Positions 26,594 to 35,158 of a DNA stretch of 64,000 nucleotides are shown here, piece after piece. The DNA is taken from positions 62,001 to 126,000 of the forward strand of contig NZ_JMKI01000037.1 of the NCBI RefSeq assembly GCF_000712295.1. The letters are read 5' to 3'. This DNA comes from Synergistes jonesii. Its GTDB lineage: Bacteria; Synergistota; Synergistia; Synergistales; Synergistaceae. The position numbers were made by a program, and so were the translations under genes. Within the stretch, counting starts at the first letter, position 1. Every line of letters begins with the position of its first letter. Below the pieces are notes generated by a model. The model saw only the letters and a list, made by a program, of their open reading frames with translations. It did no database searches and had not been told where the DNA came from.

Positions 26594-27284
26594 CTACGCT
26601 TCCCTCTTTTCTGCGGTACGCGCCGGCCTTCACGGTACGCCCGCTGTACATGTAATAGACGCGCTCAGCGACGTTGGTCGCGTGGTCGCCGGCCCGTTCG
26701 AGCGTCCGCGAGATGCCCATAATGCTGAAGGAGCGCTCAATCCTCTCCGGCTTCTCCATTATCATAAGAAGAAGCTCGCGCGTTATCTGCCTGTCGAGGT
26801 CGTCGACTTCGTCGTCCATCGGGAAGACGCGCAAAGCCGCTTCCGGATCCCTCGCGTCCATCGCCCTCATCGAAATCCCCAACATCTCTTTTATTACCCA
26901 CACCATCCGCGGGATGTCTATCAGCGGCTTCAGCAGCGGGACGTCCGGGGCCGACAGGAAGGCCTTAGCTATATTTTCACCGTAATCCCCTATCCTTTCA
27001 AGGTCTACGGCGATATGCATCATACTGACGACGGCGCGCAGATCCTCCCCGAGGGGCTGGTAGCGCGCCGCGAACTCCAGGCAGCGGGCGTCTATCTTTT
27101 CTTCGAGCGCGTCAGTGAGGTCGCCGTCGCTGATAACTTTTTTCGCGGCGTCGGCGTCGCGCTTCTTCAGAGCGTAGACCGCACGTTCCAGAGACTCCGA
27201 CGCCAGCGCGCTCATGCGGTAGACATCCGCCTTTATCTCCGAAAGCTCTTTATCTATTCTTTTTCTTGCGTTTACAGCGTCCAT
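26586..27284 (-). CDS. phoU: Phosphate-signalling protein PhoU
   Basis: PhoU links PstB and PhoR and damps phosphate signalling. The 232-residue protein is all-helical with two repeats; metal-binding ExxxD-type motifs appear as DLERIGDYGENIAKA and RTLERAGDHATNVAER. I start at the ATG at 27284, with GGAGGATGG upstream; the frame is open to 27344. Confidence 0.93.
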   Translation of the reverse strand: MDAVNARKRIDKELSEIKADVYRMSALASESLERAVYALKKRDADAAKKVISDGDLTDALEEKIDARCLEFAARYQPLGEDLRAVVSMMHIAVDLERIGDYGENIAKAFLSAPDVPLLKPLIDIPRMVWVIKEMLGISMRAMDARDPEAALRVFPMDDEVDDLDRQITRELLLMIMEKPERIERSFSIMGISRTLERAGDHATNVAERVYYMYSGRTVKAGAYRRKEGSVDG

Positions 27285-27298
27285 TTCCCATCCTCCGC

Positions 27299-28093
27299 TT
27301 AGCCGAATCTGCCGGCGATGTAATCTTCGGTGCGCCCGTCGCACGGCGAGGTGAACATTTTCGTGGTCCCGCCGTATTCCACGAGCTCGCCTAGCAGGAA
27401 GAAAGCCGTGCAGTCGGATATGCGCGCGGCCTGCTGCATGTTGTGCGTCACGATGACGACCGTGTAATCCCTTTTCAGCTCGCGAATGAGCTCCTCTATG
27501 CGCGCGGTCGACATGGGATCGAGCGCCGACGTCGGCTCATCCATCAAAAGCACTTCAGGCTGGGTAGCGATGGCACGCGCTATACAGAGGCGTTGCTGCT
27601 GTCCGCCGGAAAGCCCCGTCCCGGGGCTCCTAAGCTTGTCGCACACCTCATCCCAAAGCGCCGCGCCGCGCAGGCTCTTTTCGACGATCCCGTCGAGTCG
27701 TTCCCTATCCTTCACCCCATTCAGCCGCGGCCCGTACGCGACGTTGTCGTAGACGGACATCGGAAATGGGTTCGGCTTCTGAAAAACCATGCCCACCCTT
27801 CGCCGCAGCGCTATCACGTCGAATTCGCGCGACAATATATTTTCGCCGTCTATCTCAATTATACCGCTGATCTTTACCGATGGTATAAAGTCGTTCATCC
27901 TGTTCAGGCAGCGCAGATAGGTGCTCTTGCCGCAGCCCGACGGGCCGATGAACGCGGTGACGTTTTTCTCCGCCATGTCGAAGCTGATATCTTTGAGCGC
28001 AGGCCTGTCGCCGTAGCTGAGGTTGAGCCCACGCGTCGATATCTTGACCGGGGCTACGGCGGCTTCGCATGTTTTTTCCGAGAATTCTTCCAT
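27299..28093 (-). CDS. pstB: Phosphate ABC transporter ATPase PstB
   Basis: This is the ATPase of the high-affinity phosphate importer, 264 residues. It has Walker [20 protein letters not shown], signature [16 protein letters not shown] and Walker [14 protein letters not shown], and ends with the PstB-typical [18 protein letters not shown]. It starts three bases after the pstA stop. Confidence 0.96.
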   Translation of the reverse strand: MEEFSEKTCEAAVAPVKISTRGLNLSYGDRPALKDISFDMAEKNVTAFIGPSGCGKSTYLRCLNRMNDFIPSVKISGIIEIDGENILSREFDVIALRRRVGMVFQKPNPFPMSVYDNVAYGPRLNGVKDRERLDGIVEKSLRGAALWDEVCDKLRSPGTGLSGGQQQRLCIARAIATQPEVLLMDEPTSALDPMSTARIEELIRELKRDYTVVIVTHNMQQAARISDCTAFFLLGELVEYGGTTKMFTSPCDGRTEDYIAGRFG

Positions 28094-28096
28094 CTG

Positions 28097-28960
28097 CTAT
28101 CTGCCGCTCCTTTCCAAGAGCTTCGCCCGCGCGGCCGCGGCCACTGCGCAGCTGCCGAGGACGAGAGCCATGAGCACGACTATCGCGCCGTACTCTATCG
28201 GCTCCGCCGCCTCGCGGTTCGTCGCCGAGGTAGCGAGCACGTAAATGTGATAGGGAAGCGCCATCACCTGAGAGAAGAGTCCCTTAGCGGCTTCCGGTGC
28301 GAAGAAGGCGGCGCCGGTGAACATTATCGGCGCGGTTTCCCCGGCAGCGCGGCCGACCGCGAGTATCGCGCCGGTGATGATCGTAGGCGCCGCGCTCGGC
28401 AGCACTATCTTGAAAATAGTCTGGCACTTCGTCGCGCCAAGGGCGTACGACGCGTCGCGGTAATCCTGCGGCACCGCGAGGAAGGCCTGCTCCGACGCGG
28501 TGACTATCAAGGGCAGCGAAAGGCACGCAAGGGTCAACGACGCCGACAGCAGACAAGAGCCGAAGCCCATGAATACGACGAAGAGCGAGAGGCCAAAGAG
28601 GCCGAAGATCACAGAGGGCACCCCGGCAAGCGAGCGTATCGCGACCCTCATCAGAGAGAGCGCGCGCGAATCCCCGGCGTACTCGGCGAAGTAAAGCCCT
28701 GTCGTCACGCCTATCGGCAGCGCGATGCCAGTCGAAAGAAGCACGAGCTGCACCGTCCCGACTAAGGGCGTGAAAACTCCGCCGGACATCATCCCGTCGC
28801 GCGGCGGCTCGCTGAGGAATTCCCACGACAGCGCGCCGGCCCCCTTTTTTATAATGAAGAAGGCGACTGCCGCGGTGGCCGCCGCCAGGGCGAACGCGAC
28901 GCAGAAAAGAAAGATATTCGCCGCGCGGTCACCGCATCTGCGCATAAAAGTCCTATTCAT
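28097..28960 (-). CDS. pstA: Phosphate ABC transporter permease PstA
   Basis: This is the second membrane subunit of the phosphate importer, 287 residues with six helices. The EAA-like loop is DYRDASYALGATKCQTIFKI. I take the ATG at 28960 (MNRTFMRRCG), which overlaps the pstC stop in an ATGA; the open frame runs to 29671 only because of out-of-frame GC-rich sequence over pstC. Confidence 0.94.
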   Translation of the reverse strand: MNRTFMRRCGDRAANIFLFCVAFALAAATAAVAFFIIKKGAGALSWEFLSEPPRDGMMSGGVFTPLVGTVQLVLLSTGIALPIGVTTGLYFAEYAGDSRALSLMRVAIRSLAGVPSVIFGLFGLSLFVVFMGFGSCLLSASLTLACLSLPLIVTASEQAFLAVPQDYRDASYALGATKCQTIFKIVLPSAAPTIITGAILAVGRAAGETAPIMFTGAAFFAPEAAKGLFSQVMALPYHIYVLATSATNREAAEPIEYGAIVVLMALVLGSCAVAAAARAKLLERSGR

Positions 28961-29805
28961 TTCACCATTCCTTTTCTCTCCAGACGCATCGACACGATAT
29001 TCAGCGCGAGGGTCATCAGCAGAAGAAGGAGCCCCGCGAAGAAGAGCGCATGGTAGTGCGCGCTTCCGAACGGCGTCTCGCCCATCTCCGCCGCGATCGT
29101 CGAAGTGAGAGGCCGCACTGGGTCGGTCAGAAGCGAGGGCAGCACCGCCGCGCCGCCCGCCGCCATAAGCACCACCATCGTCTCGCCCAGCGCGCGCATC
29201 ACGCCCAGCAGCACCGCCGCGCTTATCCCGCGCGCCGCGGCAGGGAAAACGACCTTCAGAACCGTCTCCGTCCTCGTGGCGCCGAGCGCATAGGAAGCGT
29301 CGCGCAGATCCCGTGGCACCGACGCGAGCGCTTCGTCGGTCAGCGACGCGACCTGCGGGATCATCAAAAATCCGAGCATCAGTGAAGCGTTCAGCAGATT
29401 CAGCCCGCTCGCGGCGCCGAGCGACTCCTGCATCCACGGGGCCACCACGGTCATCCCGATGAAGCCCAACACTATCGACGGCAGGAAGCTCAGCAGCTCG
29501 AGCATAAGCTTGAAGAAATCCCTCGCCCGGCGCGGCGCAGCCTCCGAAGTAAAAACTCCGAGCGCGAGCGCGGCGGGGACGGCGAGCAGGCATGAGAGCA
29601 GCGTAACGGAAAGGGTCCCGGCTATAAGGGCCGCCATGCCAAAGGCAGGCGGCTCCTCCGTGGGGTACCATTCGGTCGAAAAAAGTATCTGTTCAAGAGG
29701 CGCCTCGCGCAGCACCGGCAGGCCGTTCGCGGCTAAGAAGATGAGGATGAACGCCATTATCAGTATACCGGCCGAGGCTGCGGCGAAGACCACGCGCCTC
29801 ATCAC
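28957..29805 (-). CDS. pstC: Phosphate ABC transporter permease PstC
   Basis: This is the first membrane subunit of the phosphate importer. It has six helices, with the conserved loop DLRDASYALGATRTETVLKV. The start is uncertain. The frame is open to an ATG at 29928 inside pstS, but a perfect hairpin lies at 29822-29846, so I place the start after it, at the GTG-ATG pair 29805/29802 (GGAAG 7 nt upstream), giving MRRVVFAAASAGILIMAF. Confidence 0.88.
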   Translation of the reverse strand: MMRRVVFAAASAGILIMAFILIFLAANGLPVLREAPLEQILFSTEWYPTEEPPAFGMAALIAGTLSVTLLSCLLAVPAALALGVFTSEAAPRRARDFFKLMLELLSFLPSIVLGFIGMTVVAPWMQESLGAASGLNLLNASLMLGFLMIPQVASLTDEALASVPRDLRDASYALGATRTETVLKVVFPAAARGISAAVLLGVMRALGETMVVLMAAGGAAVLPSLLTDPVRPLTSTIAAEMGETPFGSAHYHALFFAGLLLLLMTLALNIVSMRLERKGMVK

Positions 29806-29821
29806 CCTGTCGCTTCCGCCG

Positions 29822-29846
29822 CCGAAGGGGCTTGGCGCCCCTTCGG
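29822..29846 (-). repeat. Stem-loop between pstS and pstC
   Basis: CCGAAGGGGC and GCCCCTTCGG form a perfect 10-bp stem with a 5-base loop and no T-run. Similar hairpins after substrate-binding-protein genes are known to stabilise the upstream mRNA, which would keep PstS more abundant than the permease. That role is inferred. Confidence 0.6.
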
Positions 29847-29887
29847 CCTGCACGGCGCCCGTCTTAGTAGGCGTCAGGATGGGGCAC

Positions 29888-30724
29888 CTACTTTCCGAGC
29901 TCACGCAGTGAAACAAATCCTGAAGCATTTACTATCCGTTGCCCCTCGTCGCTTTGCATGAAGAGCAGAAAGTCCAGTACGTCGTCCTGCGGCCAGCCGT
30001 TCGTGAACATGTAAAGGAAGCGCGAGAGCGGGTATTTCCCGCTGCGGGCGCCAGCAGACGTCGCCGCAGCGCCGTCGACCGCCAGCCCCTTGACGCTCTT
30101 GTTGACGTAGCCCATGCCCTCGTAGCCTATCGCGTTTTTATTCTCGCTGACGGAGGCCAGCATAGCGCCGCTTGAAGAGGCGATCTGCGCCTTCGGCGTC
30201 ACGCGCGTTTTGTCCCCCCGGTCCATCACCATTTCTTGCCACGTGCCGTATGTGCCGGAGCTCGTGTCGCGGCCGACCACGACGATCGGCGCGTCCTTTC
30301 CCCCGACTTCCTTCCAGTTCGTTATGCCGCCGGAGTAAATATTTTTGAGCTGCGCAAGCGTCAGCCCCTTCACCGGGTTGTCCTTATGTACTATCGGCAC
30401 TATGCAGTCGAGCGCGACCGCGAAGGGCACCGGATAAACTTTTTTCGCTAGACAGTTTTGAACCTCCGAGTCTTTGATGAAACGCGAGGCGTTCGCTATC
30501 TGCGCGCTGCCTTCGGCGAGGGATTTAAAGCCGTTACCCGTGCCTGTGCCGGAGACGGAGAACTTTGCTCCAGAGTGCTGCTTCATATACCGCTCGACCG
30601 CCGCCTGCCCGAATGGGAGCACCGTCGTCGAGCCGTCCATCACTACCTGTCCCGCCGACGCAATCGAGGCCACAGATATCGCCGCGGCCGCCATCGCGGC
30701 CATTGCCATTTTCTTCATTTCCAT
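29888..30724 (-). CDS. pstS: Phosphate-binding protein PstS
   Basis: This is the periplasmic phosphate receptor, 278 residues. It has a signal peptide (MKKMAMAAMAAAAISVASIA, cleaved near ASA). Phosphate-contacting segments are DGSTTVLPFGQA, GTGTGNGFKSL and RDTSSGTYGTW. I start at the ATG at 30724, 7 nt after AGGAGG. It has no lipobox cysteine, so it is likely soluble. It leads pstSCAB-phoU-phoB-phoR. Confidence 0.95.
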   Translation of the reverse strand: MEMKKMAMAAMAAAAISVASIASAGQVVMDGSTTVLPFGQAAVERYMKQHSGAKFSVSGTGTGNGFKSLAEGSAQIANASRFIKDSEVQNCLAKKVYPVPFAVALDCIVPIVHKDNPVKGLTLAQLKNIYSGGITNWKEVGGKDAPIVVVGRDTSSGTYGTWQEMVMDRGDKTRVTPKAQIASSSGAMLASVSENKNAIGYEGMGYVNKSVKGLAVDGAAATSAGARSGKYPLSRFLYMFTNGWPQDDVLDFLLFMQSDEGQRIVNASGFVSLRELGK

Positions 30725-30755
30725 TTCTATTCCTCCTAATTTCATCTTGCTTAGG

Positions 30756-30812
30756 AGTATAGACGTTTATCGTTACGGCTGTGTTCAGCGGACGTAACGG
30801 TAACGTAACAGC
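30756..30812 (-). promoter_or_regulatory. Promoter and Pho-box-like repeats upstream of pstS
   Basis: On the minus strand a TATACT -10 box lies at 30761-30756 without a good -35, as expected for an activator-dependent promoter. Upstream, repeated GTTAC units occur (plus strand GTAACG at 30795-30800 and 30801-30806, then TAACAG), and one inverted copy CGTTACG lies at 30771-30777. I infer a PhoB site; the repeat differs from the E. coli consensus. Confidence 0.55.
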
Positions 30813-30823
30813 GCGGCGGCTCG

Positions 30824-30862
30824 AAAAAGGAGCAGCCCGGCGAGCTTGCCGGACTGCTCCTC
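30824..30862 (-). terminator. Terminator of the grd operon
   Basis: On the minus strand AGGAGCAG pairs with CTGCTCCT, with CCGGC/GCCGG inside, and ends in five T. It lies 59 bases after the grdD stop. Confidence 0.85.
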
Positions 30863-30920
30863 TTAGGGGCGTAAGCGCCGCTCCATTTTCGGGCGGTGCG
30901 CCCCCAGATTTTAGCGTGAA

Positions 30921-32084
30921 TCAGAGGTAACTCGCCGCCTTTAAGACTTCTTTGACCTTTTCTTCGTTCCTCTTGGCGAACTTGATGACGGGGCCGGTGC
31001 AGCCCATCGAAGATTCGGCGTAGACGTCGGCCTTCCAGAGCGCCTTGACGGCGTTTTCTATCTCGAGGACGTCGATGCCGTGAATCTCTTCGTCCGTCGG
31101 CTCTGAAGGCGGGGCCTTCACATCTTCTTCGGCCGCGGCCTGCTTAGGCTGCATCGCCTCAATCAGCTCGTCGAGCCCCGCCGCCCTGGCCGCTTGGAGC
31201 TCCTTCGCCACTATCGCGGGGAGTCCGCTCTTCGCGGCGCGGGCGTTCAGCGAAAGGGCGCCCGCGACGACTGGGGCGCCGGAGGCGCGCGAGATGATGG
31301 ATATGACCCTGTTCCACCCCTCGCCGGCCGACGGGCCGTAGCCCCAGCCCATCGCCTCGTAGTCGCCGCCCGTAGTCCACGCGCCGAAGAGCTTCATCAA
31401 CACGTTGCCGGTAAGCGTGTCCGCGACGCAGACGTCACCGGCCCCTGCCAGGAGGTCATTGCCGCGGAATATCGCGCCGCCGCCCTTTCTGATGCTGTCG
31501 GCGAAGCTGATCTCATAGCCGCTTTCCTTCAGCTTCTGCAGCGCTCGCAGCACCGTCTGCGCTCCGTCGAGGTTCAGCACTCCGACCTTCGGATCGGTGA
31601 CCCCGGCCGATTTCGCAACGGCGATCCCGTAGATCGCGTTGCGAAGCATGGCCTCGGTCCTGAGCGGGGACGCCGTGCCCGTGGAGGAGGCCACGAAGCA
31701 AGGCTTGCCCCTGCCCGGCGTGAAGATTTTCCCTATAGTCGTAACGCCGACGGGGAAGGGGTAGTGGAGGGCTACCGCCCCCTCTATCACGCCGTCGCTC
31801 AACGCTTTTTCCATCGCGGCCGATACCGCGTGTTCGTCGGGCTCCGTCTCTATCCAGTTCAGATCTTCGAAGCCGGCGAGCCGCGGGCCGATACAGAATA
31901 CCTTGACCGTCGGATCGTCCTGCATCGCAAGTCGCGCGCCGCGGCAGAGCTCTTCCGCTCCCAGCTCGCTGCCGTAAGCCATGAGGCCGACCTTCGTCTT
32001 TCTGCCGCCGCCCTCTTTGGCTTCCTCTATTATCTCGCCGAGTATCTCGCCTATCAGCGCTTTTACAGTTTTATTGTCCGCCAT
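30921..32084 (-). CDS. grdD: Glycine/sarcosine/betaine reductase component C, subunit alpha
   Basis: GrdD is one of two chains of protein C, which releases acetyl-phosphate from the carboxymethyl-selenoether made by proteins A and B. The 387-residue protein has a PlsX-like phosphotransacetylase fold (KVGLMAYGSELGAEELCRGA; FVASSTGTASPLRTEAML; VCVADTLTGNVLMKLFGAWT) and a C-terminal cysteine site YAESSMGCTGPVIKF. It lies 7 bases after grdC. Confidence 0.95.
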   Translation of the reverse strand: MADNKTVKALIGEILGEIIEEAKEGGGRKTKVGLMAYGSELGAEELCRGARLAMQDDPTVKVFCIGPRLAGFEDLNWIETEPDEHAVSAAMEKALSDGVIEGAVALHYPFPVGVTTIGKIFTPGRGKPCFVASSTGTASPLRTEAMLRNAIYGIAVAKSAGVTDPKVGVLNLDGAQTVLRALQKLKESGYEISFADSIRKGGGAIFRGNDLLAGAGDVCVADTLTGNVLMKLFGAWTTGGDYEAMGWGYGPSAGEGWNRVISIISRASGAPVVAGALSLNARAAKSGLPAIVAKELQAARAAGLDELIEAMQPKQAAAEEDVKAPPSEPTDEEIHGIDVLEIENAVKALWKADVYAESSMGCTGPVIKFAKRNEEKVKEVLKAASYL

Positions 32085-32091
32085 TGCCGCT

Positions 32092-33627
32092 TCACCTGCT
32101 TTTGAGGCCGGCCGCGAGTTCTCCGAGGCTCTCGAGTATCATCGCGCGGATCTCTTCCCTGCCGACGGCTGCCTCTTCCTTTTTGGGCTGCGGCTTCTCG
32201 ATGAGGAAGGAGGCGCCGTCCGCCAAGTTCGTCAGGCGCCCGAGAAAGAGGCTCCCCTTGCCTATTATCATCGCGCGCGTCATTTTGCCGGCGTTTATCG
32301 CGTCGGCCGCGTGTCCGATGAAGGGGACTCCCGAAGGGATGTGCCCCTGTGTGTGCACGAAGCCCGTCATGCCGTGCTCCTTTGTGAAATTGACCATATC
32401 GGCCTTCTCTATGGCTTTCTTCATAACGGCGAGAGCCGCTATCATCTTGAAGTTCGCCGTCGGCACATCGCCTGCTCCGGCCGGAAGCGTGATCTCCGGG
32501 TTGTGGAGCTCCGGAGAGAATTTATCCACGTCTGCAAAGGTGAGTCCGACCTTTTTTAAAGGGTCGTAGGTGAGCACAGTCGTCACCGTCTGCGGCGACG
32601 CGCCGGCGCCCACGGTGTGCTTGCCGATCGCGTCAAGGCGAATCACCGGTAACGCGCCGTCCTCCGGCACGACGAGGACGCCGAAGGAGCCGATGCAGTT
32701 CTCAAGCGCCGGAAGTTCCTTTTTGACGTGGTCGCGCGCGTTCATATAAAGCTTGGGGATGGCGCCGCCCGCCACGACCGCGACGTTTTTGTGCGCGCCG
32801 GCCGCGACCATCGAGGCGGCCGCGATTATCGCGTTGACGGGGCCGGCGCAGAAGCCGCGCACGTCGCAGCCCGACGCGTTGGCGCAGCCGGCGATCTCCG
32901 CGATGGCTTTGGCGAAGTTGCCGCCGCCGCGCTGGTTCATGTCGCCCGCCGCCTCTTCCGAGCACTCGACCACGAAGTCGACGTCCTCGGGCTTCATGCC
33001 GGCGTTTTTGATAAGGTGCAGCAGCGAGAGCACCGCGCTGGCCTTGTTCGCGATGTTGACGAGCAGCTCGTAGGCCGTGAGGTTGGGGTCGACCTCGTGG
33101 CCGCGCCTCGCGCAGCCTATGACCCTGTCGTCGACGTAAAGCGGAAGTGCCGCCGCCGTTTTGATCTCGTCTTCTATGTCGGCCGCCTCGTGCCCCGCTT
33201 CAAGGCGTGCTATGATGTCGTCGCGCATCAGCGGATGCTTCGCAAGCTTTTCCCTAATCGACGCGGCGAAGCCCTTTTCCAGCCAGATGAGGTCGAAGAC
33301 GTCGCATATATCCATGAAGGCGATCGTCTCGTCCTCCGGCATGATCTCGCCGTATCTGCCGTAGCGCCGCTCCTGCGGCTCAAGGTTTTTGTACCAGGGC
33401 TTTTCGCGCTTTTCAAAGTCTTCGATCTCCATCGCGCCGATGTACGTCTGGTTCGGAGCGTAGCTGGCCGCCTCATGGTAGTTCTGCTGGAATTTCGGGA
33501 GATCCCTCAGGAATTCAGAATCGGGATGCGTCAACCTTTCGACGTAGGGCGTGTTGCCGTACCAGAGGGCGAGCTCCGGTGTATGGTTCAATGAATAGGC
33601 TGCCGCTTTGACCGCTGCGTTTGGCAT
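32092..33627 (-). CDS. grdC: Glycine/sarcosine/betaine reductase component C, subunit beta
   Basis: GrdC is the larger chain of protein C, 511 residues, related to ketoacyl synthases (FabH-like). Clear segments are FVVECSEEAAGDMNQRGGGN, CANASGCDVRGFCAGPVNAI and AVVAGGAIPKLYMNARDHVK. AGGAGG precedes the ATG. It is separated from grdB by about 210 bases that include a terminator-like hairpin, so protein C may be made at a different level from protein B. Confidence 0.95.
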   Translation of the reverse strand: MPNAAVKAAAYSLNHTPELALWYGNTPYVERLTHPDSEFLRDLPKFQQNYHEAASYAPNQTYIGAMEIEDFEKREKPWYKNLEPQERRYGRYGEIMPEDETIAFMDICDVFDLIWLEKGFAASIREKLAKHPLMRDDIIARLEAGHEAADIEDEIKTAAALPLYVDDRVIGCARRGHEVDPNLTAYELLVNIANKASAVLSLLHLIKNAGMKPEDVDFVVECSEEAAGDMNQRGGGNFAKAIAEIAGCANASGCDVRGFCAGPVNAIIAAASMVAAGAHKNVAVVAGGAIPKLYMNARDHVKKELPALENCIGSFGVLVVPEDGALPVIRLDAIGKHTVGAGASPQTVTTVLTYDPLKKVGLTFADVDKFSPELHNPEITLPAGAGDVPTANFKMIAALAVMKKAIEKADMVNFTKEHGMTGFVHTQGHIPSGVPFIGHAADAINAGKMTRAMIIGKGSLFLGRLTNLADGASFLIEKPQPKKEEAAVGREEIRAMILESLGELAAGLKSR

Positions 33628-33806
33628 TTCAAATTCCTCCTGTAAATTTTGTAGTCGCCTGTATTTTCGAGCCCTTTCGGGCTTTGTTTTCCTTTTGACA
33701 TTTTTCCAGATTGTTTTAAGATTATAATTTTAGCAAAGCCTTAGGTCTTTGTGCAAGCGAATAAGAGTGAATGTTTTTTATCTTTATGCACTGTGCCGCA
33801 ATATAA

Positions 33807-33833
33807 AAAAGGGCGGTTTTGCCGCCCTTTTTC
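33807..33833 (-). terminator. Terminator-like hairpin between grdB and grdC
   Basis: AAAAAGGGCGG and GCCGCCCTTTTT flank a TTTT loop just after the grdB stop, with T-runs in both directions. In the remaining bases to grdC I see a TATAAT near 33720-33726 on the minus strand but no good -35, so the grdCD promoter is unresolved. Confidence 0.75.
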
Positions 33834-33836
33834 CGT

Positions 33837-35144
33837 TTAAAATACAGTCTGTTCGCTGATCGGCGTCTGAAGGGCCTTTATCGCCTTTTCGAGTATCGCG
33901 CGCCTTATCTTTTTTTCCTCCTCCGGCGTCTTGGCCGGGTCTCCCAGAGGATAGGGTATCGCGACAGCCGGGACGATGCGGTTCGCACCCACGGTCTGCG
34001 AGATCGGGACTATCGTGCAGATATGCACGACGGGGATTCCGTAAGATTCGATAGCCTTTACCATCGTTGCGCCGCAACGAGTGCAGGTTCCTCAGGTGGA
34101 GGTGAGTATCACGGCGTCGACTCCGTCTTCCTTCAGCTTCGCGCCGATTGCCGTGCCGAATTTCTTCGCGTTGGCGATCGAGGTGCCGTTGCCGACAGTC
34201 GTCGAGAAGCTCCCGTAGAGCTTCTTGAATACGCCCTCTTTTTCCATTTCGCGCATCACGTCTACCGGCAGGACGCGGTTCGGGTCCGCATTCGCGTAGG
34301 TCGGGTCGTAGCCGCCGTGCGCCGTAGCGTAATGCTCGGGATCGGCGCTCATTACGCCTTCTATGCCGTAGGTGCCGAATTTCATCGCGCTCGACGCCTC
34401 GATGTGGTCGGGGTTGCCCTTCGGCACTATGCCGCCCGACGTCACGAGCGCGATCGTCGCGTTCTTCATATCCTGGACGGGAGCGCCCGGCGCCACGCGG
34501 TCGAAGCTCGGCATCGGATACTCCGTTTCAAACGCCTCGCCCTTCAATTTTTTCACGAGCATTTCCACGGCGCGCTCGGCTCCGCAGCTCTCGCGGAAGA
34601 AGTTCACGCGGACGCCGCGCGGCATGTAGCCGCCCTCCTCCGGCGAGCCGGGGTCGCCCTTCGTCTCGATCAGCCTGAGGACGAGCTTCGCCATCGCCGG
34701 GACCGCCGTTTTGATGCCGCGGGCGTTGTCCGCGGTCGGGACGATGAAGACGGCTTTCCTGAACATATCGGCGCCGGGGTTTTCCTCGTACATGCCCGAT
34801 ACGGCGGGAATGCCGAGCTTCTTCTGCACGGCGTCGGCCACCCCGCCGGCCGCCGTGCCGTAGCGTCCGGCGTTGAACGCCGGGCCCGTGACGACAGCGT
34901 CGGGCTCGAAGGAGGCGATGAGTTTCAATATTTCGTCCGTCGCCCGCTCGATATTCTCCGCGTAATATGTGTCACCGCAGATGACCGTGCCGACTATCTC
35001 GGCCTTCTCTCCGAACTCCCTGCTGAAAGCCAGCCCCGGGCCTACGGCGCCTTTGCGCGCTTCGGGCTCGACGTCGGCCTTTTCTTCGCCGCCGATGCCT
35101 GCGAAGAACTGGTTTATGTAGTGTACGATTCTCTTCTTTGTCAT
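33837..35144 (-). CDS. grdB: Glycine reductase component B, selenoprotein GrdB
   Basis: GrdB is the selenium-containing chain of substrate-specific protein B, which binds the glycine Schiff base and passes the carboxymethyl group to protein A. The reading frame crosses an in-frame TGA (34094-34092) that must be read as selenocysteine at residue 351: LTST-Sec-GTCTRCGATM is the conserved GrdB site. The product is 435 residues. The C-terminal part continues with GIPVVHICTIVPISQTVGAN. I start at the ATG at 35144 (MTKKRIVHYINQFFAGIGGE). Standard gene calls split it in two. Confidence 0.95.
34064..34094 (-). promoter_or_regulatory. Selenocysteine UGA and SECIS-like hairpin in grdB
   Basis: On the mRNA strand the UGA is followed after 11 bases by a perfect 7-bp stem TCGTTGC/GCAACGA (34080-34074 and 34070-34064) with a GGC loop. 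Position and size fit a bacterial SECIS element bound by SelB. Confidence 0.75.
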
Positions 35145-35158
35145 GGTCTTCAGCCCTC

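Noticed and set aside
28961-29671. N-terminal extension of the pstA frame
   Set aside because: Out-of-frame reading of pstC; the real start is the ATGA overlap at 28960.
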